64,000 nt of DNA from Acanthochromis polyacanthus (lineage: Eukaryota; Chordata; Actinopteri; Pomacentridae): assembly GCF_021347895.1 (NCBI RefSeq), contig NC_067127.1, forward strand, positions 14,108,984 through 14,172,983. Reading direction: 5' to 3'. Below the pieces are notes generated by a model. It was not told the DNA's origin, did no database searches, and was given only the letters and a program-made list of their open reading frames with translations. Made by a program: the position numbers and the translations under genes. Shown in pieces: positions 39,241 to 50,010 of this stretch. Numbering within the stretch: position 1 is the first letter of the stretch; the number at the start of each line of letters is the position of its first letter.

Positions 39241-40941
39241 GAGATAATATTAAGGGATAATTTAAAAAAACCATCGAGCTTAAAAAAAACATCTGAAAAG
39301 AAAAACAGAGCAAGGGCAGGCAGTACTGAAAATGGTTCTTAATGAAAAATATGGATGAAAGTTCTGTGGCTGGATGTGCACAACACATATTTTCCATATT
39401 TTCCATAAATATATGCATACTTGAAATAACTCCAGCAACCACTTTGTAACATTTGTCTTGGAGGATTTTAATGCACACACTCAATGGCTTCAAGTTGACC
39501 ACATCAGCCAACTAAACAATAAAAAGTGCTTAAGCAAAAACAAAACACATCTTCATAACTTAAAATATCCATTCACTGAACAGAATTAGCCCTGTGACAG
39601 ACTGGCGACCTGTCCAGGGTGTCCCCTGCCTTCGCCCGAGTCAGCTGGGATAGGCTCCAGCACCCCCTGCAACCCTAATGAGGATAAAGCGGTGTATAGA
39701 GGATGGATGGATGAACAGAATTACAATCACACACTAAACTCTCTATTAAATGTTAAAACAATCCATGTGACTCTAAAAACAACAGCTCAACAGCTTTACA
39801 AACTCAAAGACTAAACTCTCCACAAGGATCCAAAATAAGTTGGACTTCTACATGAGAGCTTTAATTATTCTTCATCTACTTCCTGAAAAGTTTGGTCAAT
39901 AAAAAAAACAAAAACTAATATTTTCAGCTGAACTAAAGACAGACTTTGTGATTTTTCTGCTCACATGTTGTGTTGTTGTAAACTTACTCTTTCAAATAAA
40001 TACCCACCTAACCCCCTGGAAACCAGCGTTTGTCCTGTTTTTGTGTTGCTCCTCGGTGACCCTAGACAGTTGTAATGTTTTTTTTTCTTGATGATATAGC
40101 TTGATGCTATATTTAGCTGCTCATCAGTCTGGTCAGCTAGCTATGTTAGCATCGCTAATTCACATTAAAGCTAATATTCACTGTATGCTAACTCTCTTCT
40201 CTGGTCAACACACACACGCACAAATAAACTCCACAAACTCCTAGGGTACACTGCTCACATTATATCTGACTCCAAAGTTGAGCATAAAGTTAATTAAAAC
40301 TGGCACCGATCAGTAAATTATCATTTATTAGTCCTTCAGTGTGTGTTGGTCCAATCAGCCGAAGGACTGAATTACTGAACTGAAAACTGATTAAAACAAG
40401 ACAACGGACAGTAAAACTGTCTGTGGAAAATGTGCTGCTGCTCCACCGATAAATACAAACGAACTAAAACAAACTTGGTGGAAGTGTTGCTTTTAGTGAT
40501 TTTTTTTAAATAAATAGCAAATATGAGGCTTTTATTTTTCTGGAAGTGAAAGGAACCGTTGCCTATCTGTAGTTTTAAAATAACCATTCCCTCCATGCTT
40601 TTATTTTGAAGACGTATTTTTTTAATGTTACAGGCTTTTATTTTGTCACCATTCCAGCGGCACAGGAAATGTTCCTCTAAGAAGAGATGTCTTGACATGA
40701 CGAAGACGCTGCCGAAAAGTCCGAAAATTGAAGTAAAGATGACAGAAAACGGTTCCACGGTGTTGCTGTCTAGCAAAGGATGTGTATAAATTTAGAAGAA
40801 GCTGGAATGAGGACAAGCTCTTATGGTGTTTCCTGAAGAAAGGAGTGAAGGACAGAAAGGTGAATTTGTGTTTCAAATAAGGCTTACTGCTGCACTTAAC
40901 GTGTCTGTCTGAGTGGTTTTTGCTACATTGCCTGACCTAAA
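39241..40941. other. intergenic DNA between repeats, no gene seen
   Basis: Contains a truncated SINE (39589-39711, listed). The rest may hold old repeat sequence, for example 'gctagctatgttagcat' near 40136. A 134-codon minus-strand frame at 40372-40776 shows no known family. Confidence 0.45.
39589..39711 (+). mobile_element. 5'-truncated tRNA-derived SINE with target-site duplication
   Basis: Only the 3' part of the SINE family is present, with 'gcgacctgtccagggtg', 'agctgggataggctcc' and a ggatggatgga tail. A perfect 12-bp direct repeat, tgaacagaatta, flanks it at 39577-39588 and 39712-39723. A truncated 5' end with an intact duplication is the mark of incomplete reverse transcription at insertion. 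Confidence 0.88.
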
Positions 40942-41274
40942 TACACTCAAAAAAATATAAACGCAACACTTTTGTTTTTGCTCCCATTTTTTGTGAGATG
41001 AACTCAAAGATCTAAATTTTTTTCCACATACACAATATCACCATTTCTGTCAAATATTGTTCACAAATCTGTCTAAGTCTGTGATAGTGAGCACTTCTCC
41101 TTTGCTGAGATAATCCATCCCACCTCACAGGTGTGCCATATCAAGATGCTGATTAGACACCATGATTAGTGCACAGGTGTGCCTTAGACTGCCCACATTA
41201 AAGGCCACTCTGAAAGGTGCAGTTTTGTTTTATTGGGGGGGTGTCCACTCCTCTTCAATGGCTGTGCGAAGTTG

Positions 41275-41848
41275 ATAGCCTAGCCGCGCTAGACAACCCA
41301 CGGCAACGAATTTAATTCTCTGCCAGGGTGGGTCTAGTTACCCTCCATAAGGCTCGAGGCTGGATTCTCCTAAAACTGGCCGGACCAATCACCATGAAGT
41401 GTAGAGTCAGAAGGCGGGCGTAACTAAGTGACGACAGAGGCGCCACGATTCTGACAGAAACAACCGGTGCACAATAAACAGTTATCTTTCGACTCGGCTT
41501 TAGCCACAGCCCTTAAAGATTTGAAGCTAAAATAAACTTGAATGATAAACAAAGGACGGCACTGAAGTGTTTCATTGAGAAGAAAGACGTATTTGGACTT
41601 ATGCCGACGGGATATGGCAAATCCTTAATATACCAGTTGGCTCCGCTGATTGGGAAGCTAATGGGACTTAGCCACAATCTGCCTGCGCTCTAGGAACTAC
41701 GTCAGCCTATTCGTTGCGCTGATTGGTTGTATACCTACCCAATTGCTGCAGAGTGATTTGAAAGACAACCTTTTAGCCCGCCTCCCTCCCTGTCGAGCGG
41801 CCCTAGACCCTTGTGCCTTCAGAACATGGGTCTAGCGCGGCTAGGCTA
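41275..41848. mobile_element. DNA element with RecQ-like gene fragment, nested in Tc1 element
   Basis: An insertion of about 574 bp with terminal inverted repeats tagcctagccgcgctaga (left) and its reverse complement (right), flanked by a 7-8 bp direct repeat, cgaagttg, at 41267-41274 and 41849-41856. Removing it restores a continuous Tc1 sequence. An 8-bp duplication fits hAT- or P-type elements, but the family is not identified. Inside, on the plus strand, is a piece of a RecQ-type helicase (separate entry). Confidence 0.8.
41490..41691 (+). pseudogene. RecQ-like helicase N-terminal fragment
   Basis: Two frames joined by a shift near 41534 give a FDSALATALKDL-like helix and then KCFIEKKDVFGLMPTGYGKS and LIYQLAPL. 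PTGYGKS is a Walker A (motif I) ATP-binding loop of the RecQ/superfamily 2 type. The usual Q-R-ALK motif 0 region precedes it. The frame ends at a TAG (41692-41694) well before the DEAD/DEVH box, so no ATPase could be made. It probably derives from a helicase-like gene carried by the autonomous relative of the host element, or from a captured host gene. Confidence 0.65.
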
Positions 41849-42190
41849 CGAAGTTGCTGGATATTGGTGGGAACTGGTACACGCTGTCGTATACGCCAAT
41901 CCAGAGCATCCCAAACATGCTCAATGGGTGACGTGCCCGGTGAGTATGCCTGCCATGCAAGAACTGGGATGCTTTCAGCTTCCAAGAATTGTGTACAGAT
42001 CCTTGCAACACAGGCCGTGCATTATCCTGTTGCAACATGAGGTGATGTTCTTGGATGTATGGCACAACAATGGGCCTCAGGATCTCGTCACAGTATCTGT
42101 GTGCATTCAAAATGCCAACAATATTTGAGAGAAATGGTGATAGTGTATGTGGAAAAAGTTTTAGATCTTTGAGTTCATCTCATAAAAAAT

Positions 42191-42553
42191 AATAATAATA
42201 ATGAATTAGATTTATATAGCGCTTTTTTGGCCACTCAAAGCGCTTCACAATGGACCCATTATTCATTCACTCACACATTCTCACTCTGGTGGTGGTAAGC
42301 TATATTTGTAGCCACAGCTGCCCTGGGACAGACTGACGGAAGCGTGGCTGCCAATCCGCGCCTACGGCCCCTCCGACCACCACCAACATTCACACGCATT
42401 CATACACCAGTGTGAGAGCAGCACTAGAGACAAGGCGGGTAAAGTGTCTTGCCCAAGGACACAACAGCATATGACTAGGCGAGAGCAGGAATCGAACCAC
42501 CAACCCTTTGATCATTGGATGACCTGCTCTAATGCCTGAACCACAGCCGCCCC
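42191..42553 (-). mobile_element. tRNA-derived SINE with ATT tail, inserted in Tc1 terminal repeat
   Basis: Reads on the minus strand. The head at 42553 begins ggggcggctgtggttcagg (A-box region) and is followed by ggttcgattcctgctc, a good B box. The left end is an (aat)n tail and an 'atttatatagcgcttttt' block common to a fish SINE type. It differs from the GGAT-tailed SINE elsewhere in the window. It splits the right inverted repeat of the Tc1 element and so is younger than it. Confidence 0.75.
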
Positions 42554-42617
42554 AAAAGTGGGAGCAAAAAAAATGGGAGCAAAAACAAAAGTGTTGCGTT
42601 TATATTTTTGTTGAGTA

Positions 42618-43545
42618 CATGTAGCGGGCGGCAGGAATTGATGAAACAGAAACACCCCACAGTATAATCATTTGTTCCTTGTATGATTTCCAGTGGTTCA
42701 ATCAAGGCAGTTTGTAGTAGGATCGTGATTGTCAGCGGGTAACTGACAGTGTTCATGTCATCAGGGTTCTCACCAGGATTTTTTACAGTGTAACGGCAGG
42801 TCTGGACGGCCCGACACTATGCGCATGCACAATAGCCTTCATTCAATCTCGCCAGCGGCCGGCCCAGATGTCAGCCAATGAGCGTCAAGCAGATGCTACA
42901 AATGCTCGTGATTTAGGTCACTATTCACCATACATGGCATCACAGAAACAACCGAGACATGCTAATTGTAACCCCAAGATTGGAAGCGACTGTTAATTTT
43001 TGACAGGAACGGGTCAATCGACAGGAAAGTACGGCTGAGGTGGGGAGACATAAATTAACCTAGACAGGCACCCAGTCGATAAAAACAAATGCACATGGCG
43101 TTATCTGTCTAAATAACTCTCTTTCACAGCGCAAACTGCCCCAATAAAGAAGTTTTCTCACATAAATATAGAAATATTATGCAAGCAAATGTGCTCAAAA
43201 CACAATACCACAACTTGAAAGGCAGCGTAGCGGCCCTAATCACAGCGTAATCTTTTAAACTGACGTTATGCTGAAATCGCTGGCGAGAACCTTGGTCATG
43301 GTTACAATGACGCAGTACCGACTGCTATATCTCCCAATGGGAAATCTTTAACAAATCCGTGGATCCAGATTATAAGACACATCACTGCTAAAATCTAATT
43401 ACTTGGTCCTTGTGTCATTTCTGACCTTCCCTGAAAATTTCATCCAAATCTGTTATTCTGTTTTTGAGTAATGTTTCACACAGACAGACAGATTCACAGA
43501 CAAACGTACATCTATTGTCACAAAACGCCACCGTTCAGTCTGTAC
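42618..43545 (-). repeat. interspersed repeat, minus copy, split by an inner element
   Basis: The reverse complement of 43296-43545 matches the first half of the plus-strand copy at 43881-44260, and the reverse complement of 42618-42762 matches its second half. Shared words include 'aaggtcagaaatga', 'attagatttt', 'ggatttg' and the terminal 'aattcctgccgcccgc'. The piece at 42764-43292 is an insertion. There is no coding capacity. Confidence 0.7.
42764..43292. mobile_element. inverted-repeat element inside the minus repeat copy
   Basis: Ends are ggttctcaccag at the left and the reverse complement of ctggcgagaacc at the right (11 of 12 matching). It is CpG-rich in its left third and has no reading frame. 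I could not identify a clear target duplication. It lies exactly where the minus copy of the host repeat is interrupted, which supports the boundaries. Confidence 0.6.
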
Positions 43546-43880
43546 AGCCTATATTCCAGTGGTTGTGTAAAAATGTGCAATTGTGAAATTGAAATGTATG
43601 TCAAATTTCATGTGCACAGCATCGCATAAACGCATCCTGCTACACTTTTCAAAGGTGAAAGAGAAATGTTAGCAACTTATTTAGTTTTGTGCAATTCATT
43701 ATTATTATTTTTCAATAAAAATCTATTCATCAAAGAAGTTTAAGCTCCAAATTTTAATGTTTATAAATAGTTTTAGATGCTATTTAAAAGTCTCAATAAT
43801 CTTAGATGTACACATTTTGTACAATAATGCTTTTAGGCAGTGCAGTTATTATTGTGTATGCAATTCTTGTTCTTATTCTT

Positions 43881-44260
43881 ATTACTCCGAGGAGGGCGGC
43901 GGAGTTCTGTGACTATCGGTGTACGTTTGTTTGTCTGTTTGTCTGTCTGTTAGCAAGAATACTCAAAGGTGGACTCACAGATTTTGCTGAATTTTTTTTA
44001 GAGAAGGTCAGAAATGAGACAAGGACAAGTGATTAGATTTTGCAGTGATAAGGCTTTTAGTCTGGATCTACGGATTTGATAAAGGTTTCTGTATCATCGC
44101 GAGATAGTGGCACAGCATCACTGTAACTATGACTACAAGTAAGCACTACATCAACTGACAAATCGACCGCTGCAAACTTATTGGGACAGCATATATGATA
44201 TGAGGAACAATTGATTAGATTGTGAGGATGTTTCGGAGTTCAATTCCTGCCGCCCGCAGG
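43881..44260 (+). repeat. interspersed repeat, plus copy
   Basis: Starts near 'tccgaggagggcggcgga', has a tttg/tctg microsatellite at about 43924-43952, and ends at 'aattcctgccgcccgc' near 44257. It forms an inverted pair with the copy at 42618-43545. A short dispersed fish repeat of unknown class with no gene. Confidence 0.65.
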
Positions 44261-47200
44261 TCACGCAATTCGGTGTCCGTACATGACGTACACATGCATA
44301 ACACACGCCTGTGCTCAGCGCAAGTTCATTTTGTTTGTGGGTACATCCTTATAACGTTGTATCGTGACATGATTTCTGCCACGACTTGTTTTTTTTCCTG
44401 TCGCAGCAAGCAGGATGATGGACAAAATAGCCGAGCATAACTTCACGTGTCATTCAAATTTTCTGTGCCTAACATACAGTGATATGAGATGAAAATAATG
44501 TCATTTTTACTTGAGTCTATCCCATACCTCTGAAGTTAAATGCTGTTGTAAGTACGCCCAAACAGAATTCAGGATTTCATTTTTATTTTGCCATTTTCTG
44601 CGGCAATGGGACTGACATGCCCTAATGATAAGGCAAAGAAGCTGCCATAAAATTCTGGGATTACTATTTGTGATCAGCAGGTGTGTCAACATTCTCATCT
44701 TATCAGGCCATTTCACACCAGCTTGCACTCCAATGAATATTATTCCACATTATCATATGTTTTATAGATACTGGCCAATGATATAGCTTCTTCTTTATAA
44801 CTCCTTTTCCAGTGCACAAAGATCTCATGAGCCATGTTTATTTGCTGAATTGTAAATCTGCTGAAAAGTGAAGTCTGAAATAAATTCAGATGGAGTCATT
44901 AGCATTGAGATGCTAATGTTATGTGGTGGGGTTTTGTAAAGGTCAGAGAAATACAAAATGACACTCAATGAACAAAAAGTAGTGATGACACATTCTGTGC
45001 AAAGGTAGAACCATCCTGTTGTACGCTGAATGAAGCTGTGTGATTTGTGAAGTGCTCAAATCAAGGAATTAAATCTGTCAGACTTGTGTGTAATTAATTC
45101 TGCAATGGCTACACTTGATGGAACAAGATGTGAAAAATAAGAAATGATGCTGCTTGCTTCAGTGAGGATTAATGGCCAGTTTCCGATATGACCAAGGTCA
45201 AGGTTTCTTCTAATACCTTCGAGAGGGTTCTTGTTCAGTTCCATTATTCATCAGAAATGTGCAGGACTCTCTCTCTCACACACAAATGCACACACACGGA
45301 AACAGATATTGCAAGTAAATAGTTGCTTGCATGTTTACTTACTCGTAGTTATGATAGTCCTCAAGGCAAAAAAGACAGACAACCTCATGAATAGTGCAAG
45401 TAAGAGTGGATGACGACCTGGGAGAGGAAAATCAATCTTTCATGTTTCACAAGTGTGGGAGCATTGTGCTGCCTGAGATCATCTCTGGTGATCTACTGAC
45501 CCAGTCTTTCAGGAGGGATTTCACAAATTATTGGGAGCTGCTGGACCCCGTGGTCTCGCATGGAGATTAAGAAACAGCAATGCAAGCATGATGCTGTGTA
45601 CTGGATTCACTAGGGGCACATAGTGGGGTTAAGGGGACTGATGCCTCCCAGAAAAACCTTAGTGTGGAATGATTGCTACCAGTACCAGTATGTGAGCTGA
45701 AAAATTAACAGAGACACATGCAAAAGTCATCATTTCTTACTCACACAGTTGAACTGGAGTCACAGAAGAGGATGTTTGGCACCAGTGCACATGGGGAGTA
45801 TTCATTTCAGCGATGGCATGCTAGTATTATTTAGGACAGTGTGCCTTTTCTTCACAGCAAATGACACTGATAATGGAAGAAATGTTGCAGTTCTAAGCCA
45901 TGGTGGACTATAAAAGCTTGATGTTGCTGCTGTGACCAACACTGAGCATTAAAACAGCCCACTGAAGGACTTCGCACTAATTGTTTTGTGTTTCAAGAGA
46001 ATGCTGACAGTTGGTTTCGTCATTGTGCTGTTTTTGACTGATTTAACATTGTCTAATCGTCATATCTGTATCAGGAGCTTCTCACACTTGTATTTAGAAA
46101 TGTCAGAATTTTTAAACTGTAAATCATGATCGCACACGATAAATTTTGCTCAGCTGAGGTTTTGAAATGGCACAGCCTCTCAGAGCTATTTTGCAATTTA
46201 AAACCTGATTTGGGCAAAAATAATGAGACCTGGAGCTGAATTAGTTATTTGGATGTTACTCTTTGATGTCAGTGATCACTGGAGCTCATAGATCATTGCA
46301 AATTTTTTTTTAATCGTTTTTGTTTGTTATGAGAGCTAAAATCTTACTTCGAACCTCCAATTTCATGCTACTATACTATCCAGACTAATATGAGAAGAGA
46401 CAGTTCAGGAGGATTGAGGAGTTCATGCTGGTAAAGAAACAGTTTACTAAAACTAAGCCATAATATATATATTTAATGGATATTATTAAAGGACTCATGG
46501 TATTAACAGCTGTTAAAATCAAGACATTCAAGCTGGAATTTCAGATGAAATGACTCACATTTGCCTACAGAATATGAATATTAGATTAATAAAACAAACA
46601 TGGTTGTTCAACCAATTTCACACTTTGTAAATCTTGACCACTGACAATGTAATCTATAAAAATATTGTACAATTCAGACAATGCAAATACTTTGGAAAAA
46701 ATAAATAAATAAGAAGGACCAAAACTCAATTGATTTGGTAATCCCTGGATCTTGTGTCAATAAGGAGCAGGCAATTTGTTCCAGGTCATTTGGTCAGCCT
46801 CTGAAATCTAGGTTTTAATCAGATTTTTGGCATGCTAATGTGTTTCTCATGCATCTTCAGTAGGGTCATTATGTAAGAGTCAATACAATCAGTAAGCTCA
46901 TTCAAGCTGGACATGTGACCAGCTCTTTGCGGTCCACACGCCTACGTTTCATTAATTCCTCTCAAATGAAATTCTGAGTTGCAGTGTCCTTTTCTCCCCC
47001 TCCTAATCTAATAACTGTAATGATACAGATTTCTAAATTCAATCAGATTTAATCTAGAGGATACAGATGCTCTCAATAGGGAGAGAAAAATGGTCCCAGC
47101 TGGTGAGTGGTGAAAGTCTTATGAAAAAAAGAAAAGAAAACGTAGCTACTTTAGAGGGATGAGGACTCATATGTGGGGGATACATTACTAGAAAGACAAT

Positions 47201-48427
47201 TTGTGCCTTTTCAGTAAATGCATCCCTGCCTATTGTGTTCTGGACTGTTTCGCCGCTAGTATGTGAGGTTGAAATAACTCCGTGGAGAAGAGGAAAAACT
47301 GGATTGGAGATGTCGAACTTATCTGGAAAAATCTAACACTTGTCGCTTCGGTCTAAACGTTTTAATCAGTGCAAGAAAAAGAACAGCTATGTGAGTTATT
47401 GCTCATGATATAAGCCATTTGTATTCCAAATATAAACAAAATTGTGGTTCTGTGAAGTAGAAAAAAATCAAAAATCCACTTTTTTGGAGACTCCATAACA
47501 TGCTGTGCTTTGATTTCACTTTAAATGAGATTTTGTGATTTCACGTTTGAGCATCTGTAAATCGGGCTGTCATCGCTGCATCTTTCTCTGTTGGTAGTGT
47601 TGTCGCACCGGTTATGGCAGGACGGTTTAGATCACCTTTAACATAAGCTTTTATTTCCACATCAGACGTATTGTAGTAACATATAATAGAGGGGGAAGCT
47701 CAGGTGCTGCCACTAACATCACCATCTGCTCTGTTCTATTCTAGCGTCCCTAAGAGACACATGACGGCGGGACTGTGAGCCAACATCCACAACACCAGGA
47801 CCCTGACAGTGAAGCAGGTAAATAAAAATGCATCATCATTTATTTTACTATCTCATTATCTATCATAGCTCCACCCAGCTGCCACCTCCAGTCCTGACTG
47901 GAGGTGTAATCACCCTGTGTAGGTGTGCAGCCCCTTTAAGTGAATTTTCCACATTGTACGACACTGCCAGTTTCACGGTGAGCAAAGTGACAGATTTTAT
48001 CACTCAGGAGCTTTAAAAATTTAATCAGAAGTCCTGTTCTTTTGAGAAAGAGGCAGAAACATAATGAACAACCAGCAGTAACACTAAAGTACCTCTTGCA
48101 CTAGCAAACTTACACTTGTCCTACAAGATTATCATCAACCTAAAAGCAATTATTCATTTGTTTCATTTTGGAGACTTCTTTGTTTTACTCCGGGAGTAAC
48201 CGAACATGACGCAGTTTTAGAAAGGACAGTGCTTTAGTTTACCTAAAAAAAAGTAATGTTATTTCCACAATTACAATCAATAATTCTGTATTTAGTACTG
48301 TAAACTAAACTGCGAGACAAATGCAAATACATTCAGGCCTCAAAACTGACATTTACACCGGTTTGTATGGAGCTCTAAGACAAAGTCTGTATTTGCCAGC
48401 TCTTTTTGTTTGTTTGTTTTGTTTCTC
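44261..48427. other. intergenic DNA, no gene seen
   Basis: No gene found. Stretches at 44490-44760 and 46780-47060 are repeat-free and word-rich and could be conserved elements. A segment at 47690-47825 has an acceptor-like and a donor-like edge but no coding frame. Confidence 0.5.
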
Positions 48428-48439
48428 ATATGTGTCATA

Positions 48440-48623
48440 ATCCAACCCAACATTCTCTATACACCGCTTAATCCTCATTAAAGCCACAGGGGGGGCTGGA
48501 GTCTATCCCAGCTGATTTAGGGCGAAGGCAGGCGACACCCTGGACAGGTTGCCAGTCCATGACAGGGCTACATATAGACAAACAACCACTCTCACATTCA
48601 CACTTATGGGCAATTTAGAGTTA
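48440..48623 (-). mobile_element. 5'-truncated tRNA-derived SINE with target-site duplication
   Basis: The reverse complement carries the 'gacagactgg/aacctgtccagggtg' and 'agctgggatagactcc' blocks of the GGAT-tailed SINE. The 5' half is missing. A perfect 12-bp direct repeat, atatgtgtcata, flanks it at 48428-48439 and 48624-48635. Confidence 0.88.
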
Positions 48624-48635
48624 ATATGTGTCATA

Positions 48636-49647
48636 TTTGCAAGCATCATTATAAAATCAAAAGAGTAAGCAAATTGTTTGAGACAGCTGTTAATCAGCCT
48701 GATAACATGCAGCTGGGATGTCTGTCTCAACCACCTTAGTGCTGCGACTGCAACCACACCCCTCTGCCCCAACCTCACTTTAGAGAATTCATATATAATC
48801 CTTATTCAGCAGTGAATAAAAGGAAAAAAGAAAAGACAGATGTAATTATGCTGCATTGGAAGACATTAACTCCAGAGTCAGATACACATAGTGAAATATT
48901 TTACATTACAAGCAATGAAATACAGAATTTAAAACAGTTAGAATGATGATTGAAGGTTGATTTTTTATTTTTATTTTTTTTTAGATATATCGTAGCAGAA
49001 TACTCTGTGGTAGTAGTTCGTTTGATAAAGGAGAGTACTTCATCTTCTGGAAAACCTTCACCCAAGAGTAAAGTAATATGTTATGCAGGAGGTTCAGAAT
49101 AACCAAAGAGTATACACACAGTTTCTTAAATTAGTCTGGGGAAAGATGGATTAGCGATGGAAAATATTGCTTACCATGTGCCTCTGGTTCTGTACAGAAT
49201 CCACCGCCCAGTGTAAAGAAAAAAAAGCAAAACCGTTCAATAATATCAAAGTCCATTCACGTCTGTTTTTTCCCAACACACGATGCGCTTTCCCAGGGGT
49301 ATGTGTTGATTTTGACAGCCAGATAAACATCTTCCACTCATCAGATCTATAAGGACAGTTATGTGCTTGTCCACAAGTACATAACCGCTAACTGAAAATT
49401 TAAGGTAATCATTAATTCTGAACTGCATTCCATAGATCCCATGGGATGCAATTCTGATTTTGGTTTAATGTTAAAAATGGACTGGAAAGCAGATTTATTT
49501 CAGCGATTTGGCTCCAGAACTGCTCCACTGAGCAGCTGATTCTGCATGCACAGCAGAGGTTGTTTGAACCTTTAGAAAGGATGGATAACTACATCCACAC
49601 CTGATGATTGTTGTGCTTTTTGAGGGTCCTAATAAGAGTTTCACATG
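48636..49647. other. intergenic DNA, no gene seen
   Basis: AT-rich spacer between the SINE and the MITE. Nothing recognised. Confidence 0.5.
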
Positions 49648-50010
49648 TATAATACCGTTTAAAAGTTTGGGGTCGATTAGAATTATCCTTATTTTTGAAA
49701 GAAAAGCATTTTTTTTCAATGAAAATAACATTAAATTAGTCAGAAATACAGTCTAGACTTTGATAATGTGGTAAATGACTATTCTAGCTGGAAACGGCTG
49801 AATTTTAATGGAATATCTCCATAGAAGTACAGAGGAACATTTCTATCACTCCTGTGTTCTAATGGTACTAATATTAGCTAGTTGTGCTGAAAGGCTAATT
49901 GATGATTTGAAAATCCTTGTGCAGTTATGTTAGCACGTGAATAAAAGTGCAAGTTTTCATGGAAAACATGAAGTGGTCTATGTGATCCCAAACTTTTGAA
50001 TGGTAGTGTA
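49648..50010. mobile_element. Tc1-type MITE
   Basis: About 360 bp. The left end has taccgtttaaaagtttgggg and the right end has the inverted form, cccaaacttttgaatggta. The interior contains words such as 'tctagctggaaacggctga' and 'tcatggaaaacatgaa' that I recognise from a very common fish element of this class. It has no coding capacity. Confidence 0.85.

Larger units (their letters stand above)
40944..42615 (-). mobile_element. Tc1-like transposon, defective and carrying two insertions
   Basis: Terminal inverted repeats of about 118 bp lie at 40944-41061 and, split by a SINE, at 42117-42615. Both contain 'aatataaacgcaacac' and 'tttgctccca' or their reverse complements. TA flanks both ends (40942-40943 and 42616-42617). 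The minus strand carries the C-terminal part of a Tc1 transposase: NAHRYCDEILRPIVVPYIQ, then LMLQQDNARP, then LAWQAYSPGTSPIEHVWDAL. This includes the D of the 'DNARPH' block and the 'SPD-NPIEH' block that carries the last catalytic acid of DDE enzymes; the last reads as GTSPIEH here. The N-terminal half is missing and the frame is broken, so it is non-functional. Confidence 0.88.

Noticed and set aside
40372..40776. 134-codon minus-strand open frame
   Set aside because: No recognisable domain; lies between repeats in DNA that may itself be old repeat sequence.
47690..47825. Possible exon with AG and GT edges near 47743 and 47817
   Set aside because: No coding frame and no conserved motif. 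Splice-like edges of this quality are common by chance. It may be part of an unrecognised repeat.
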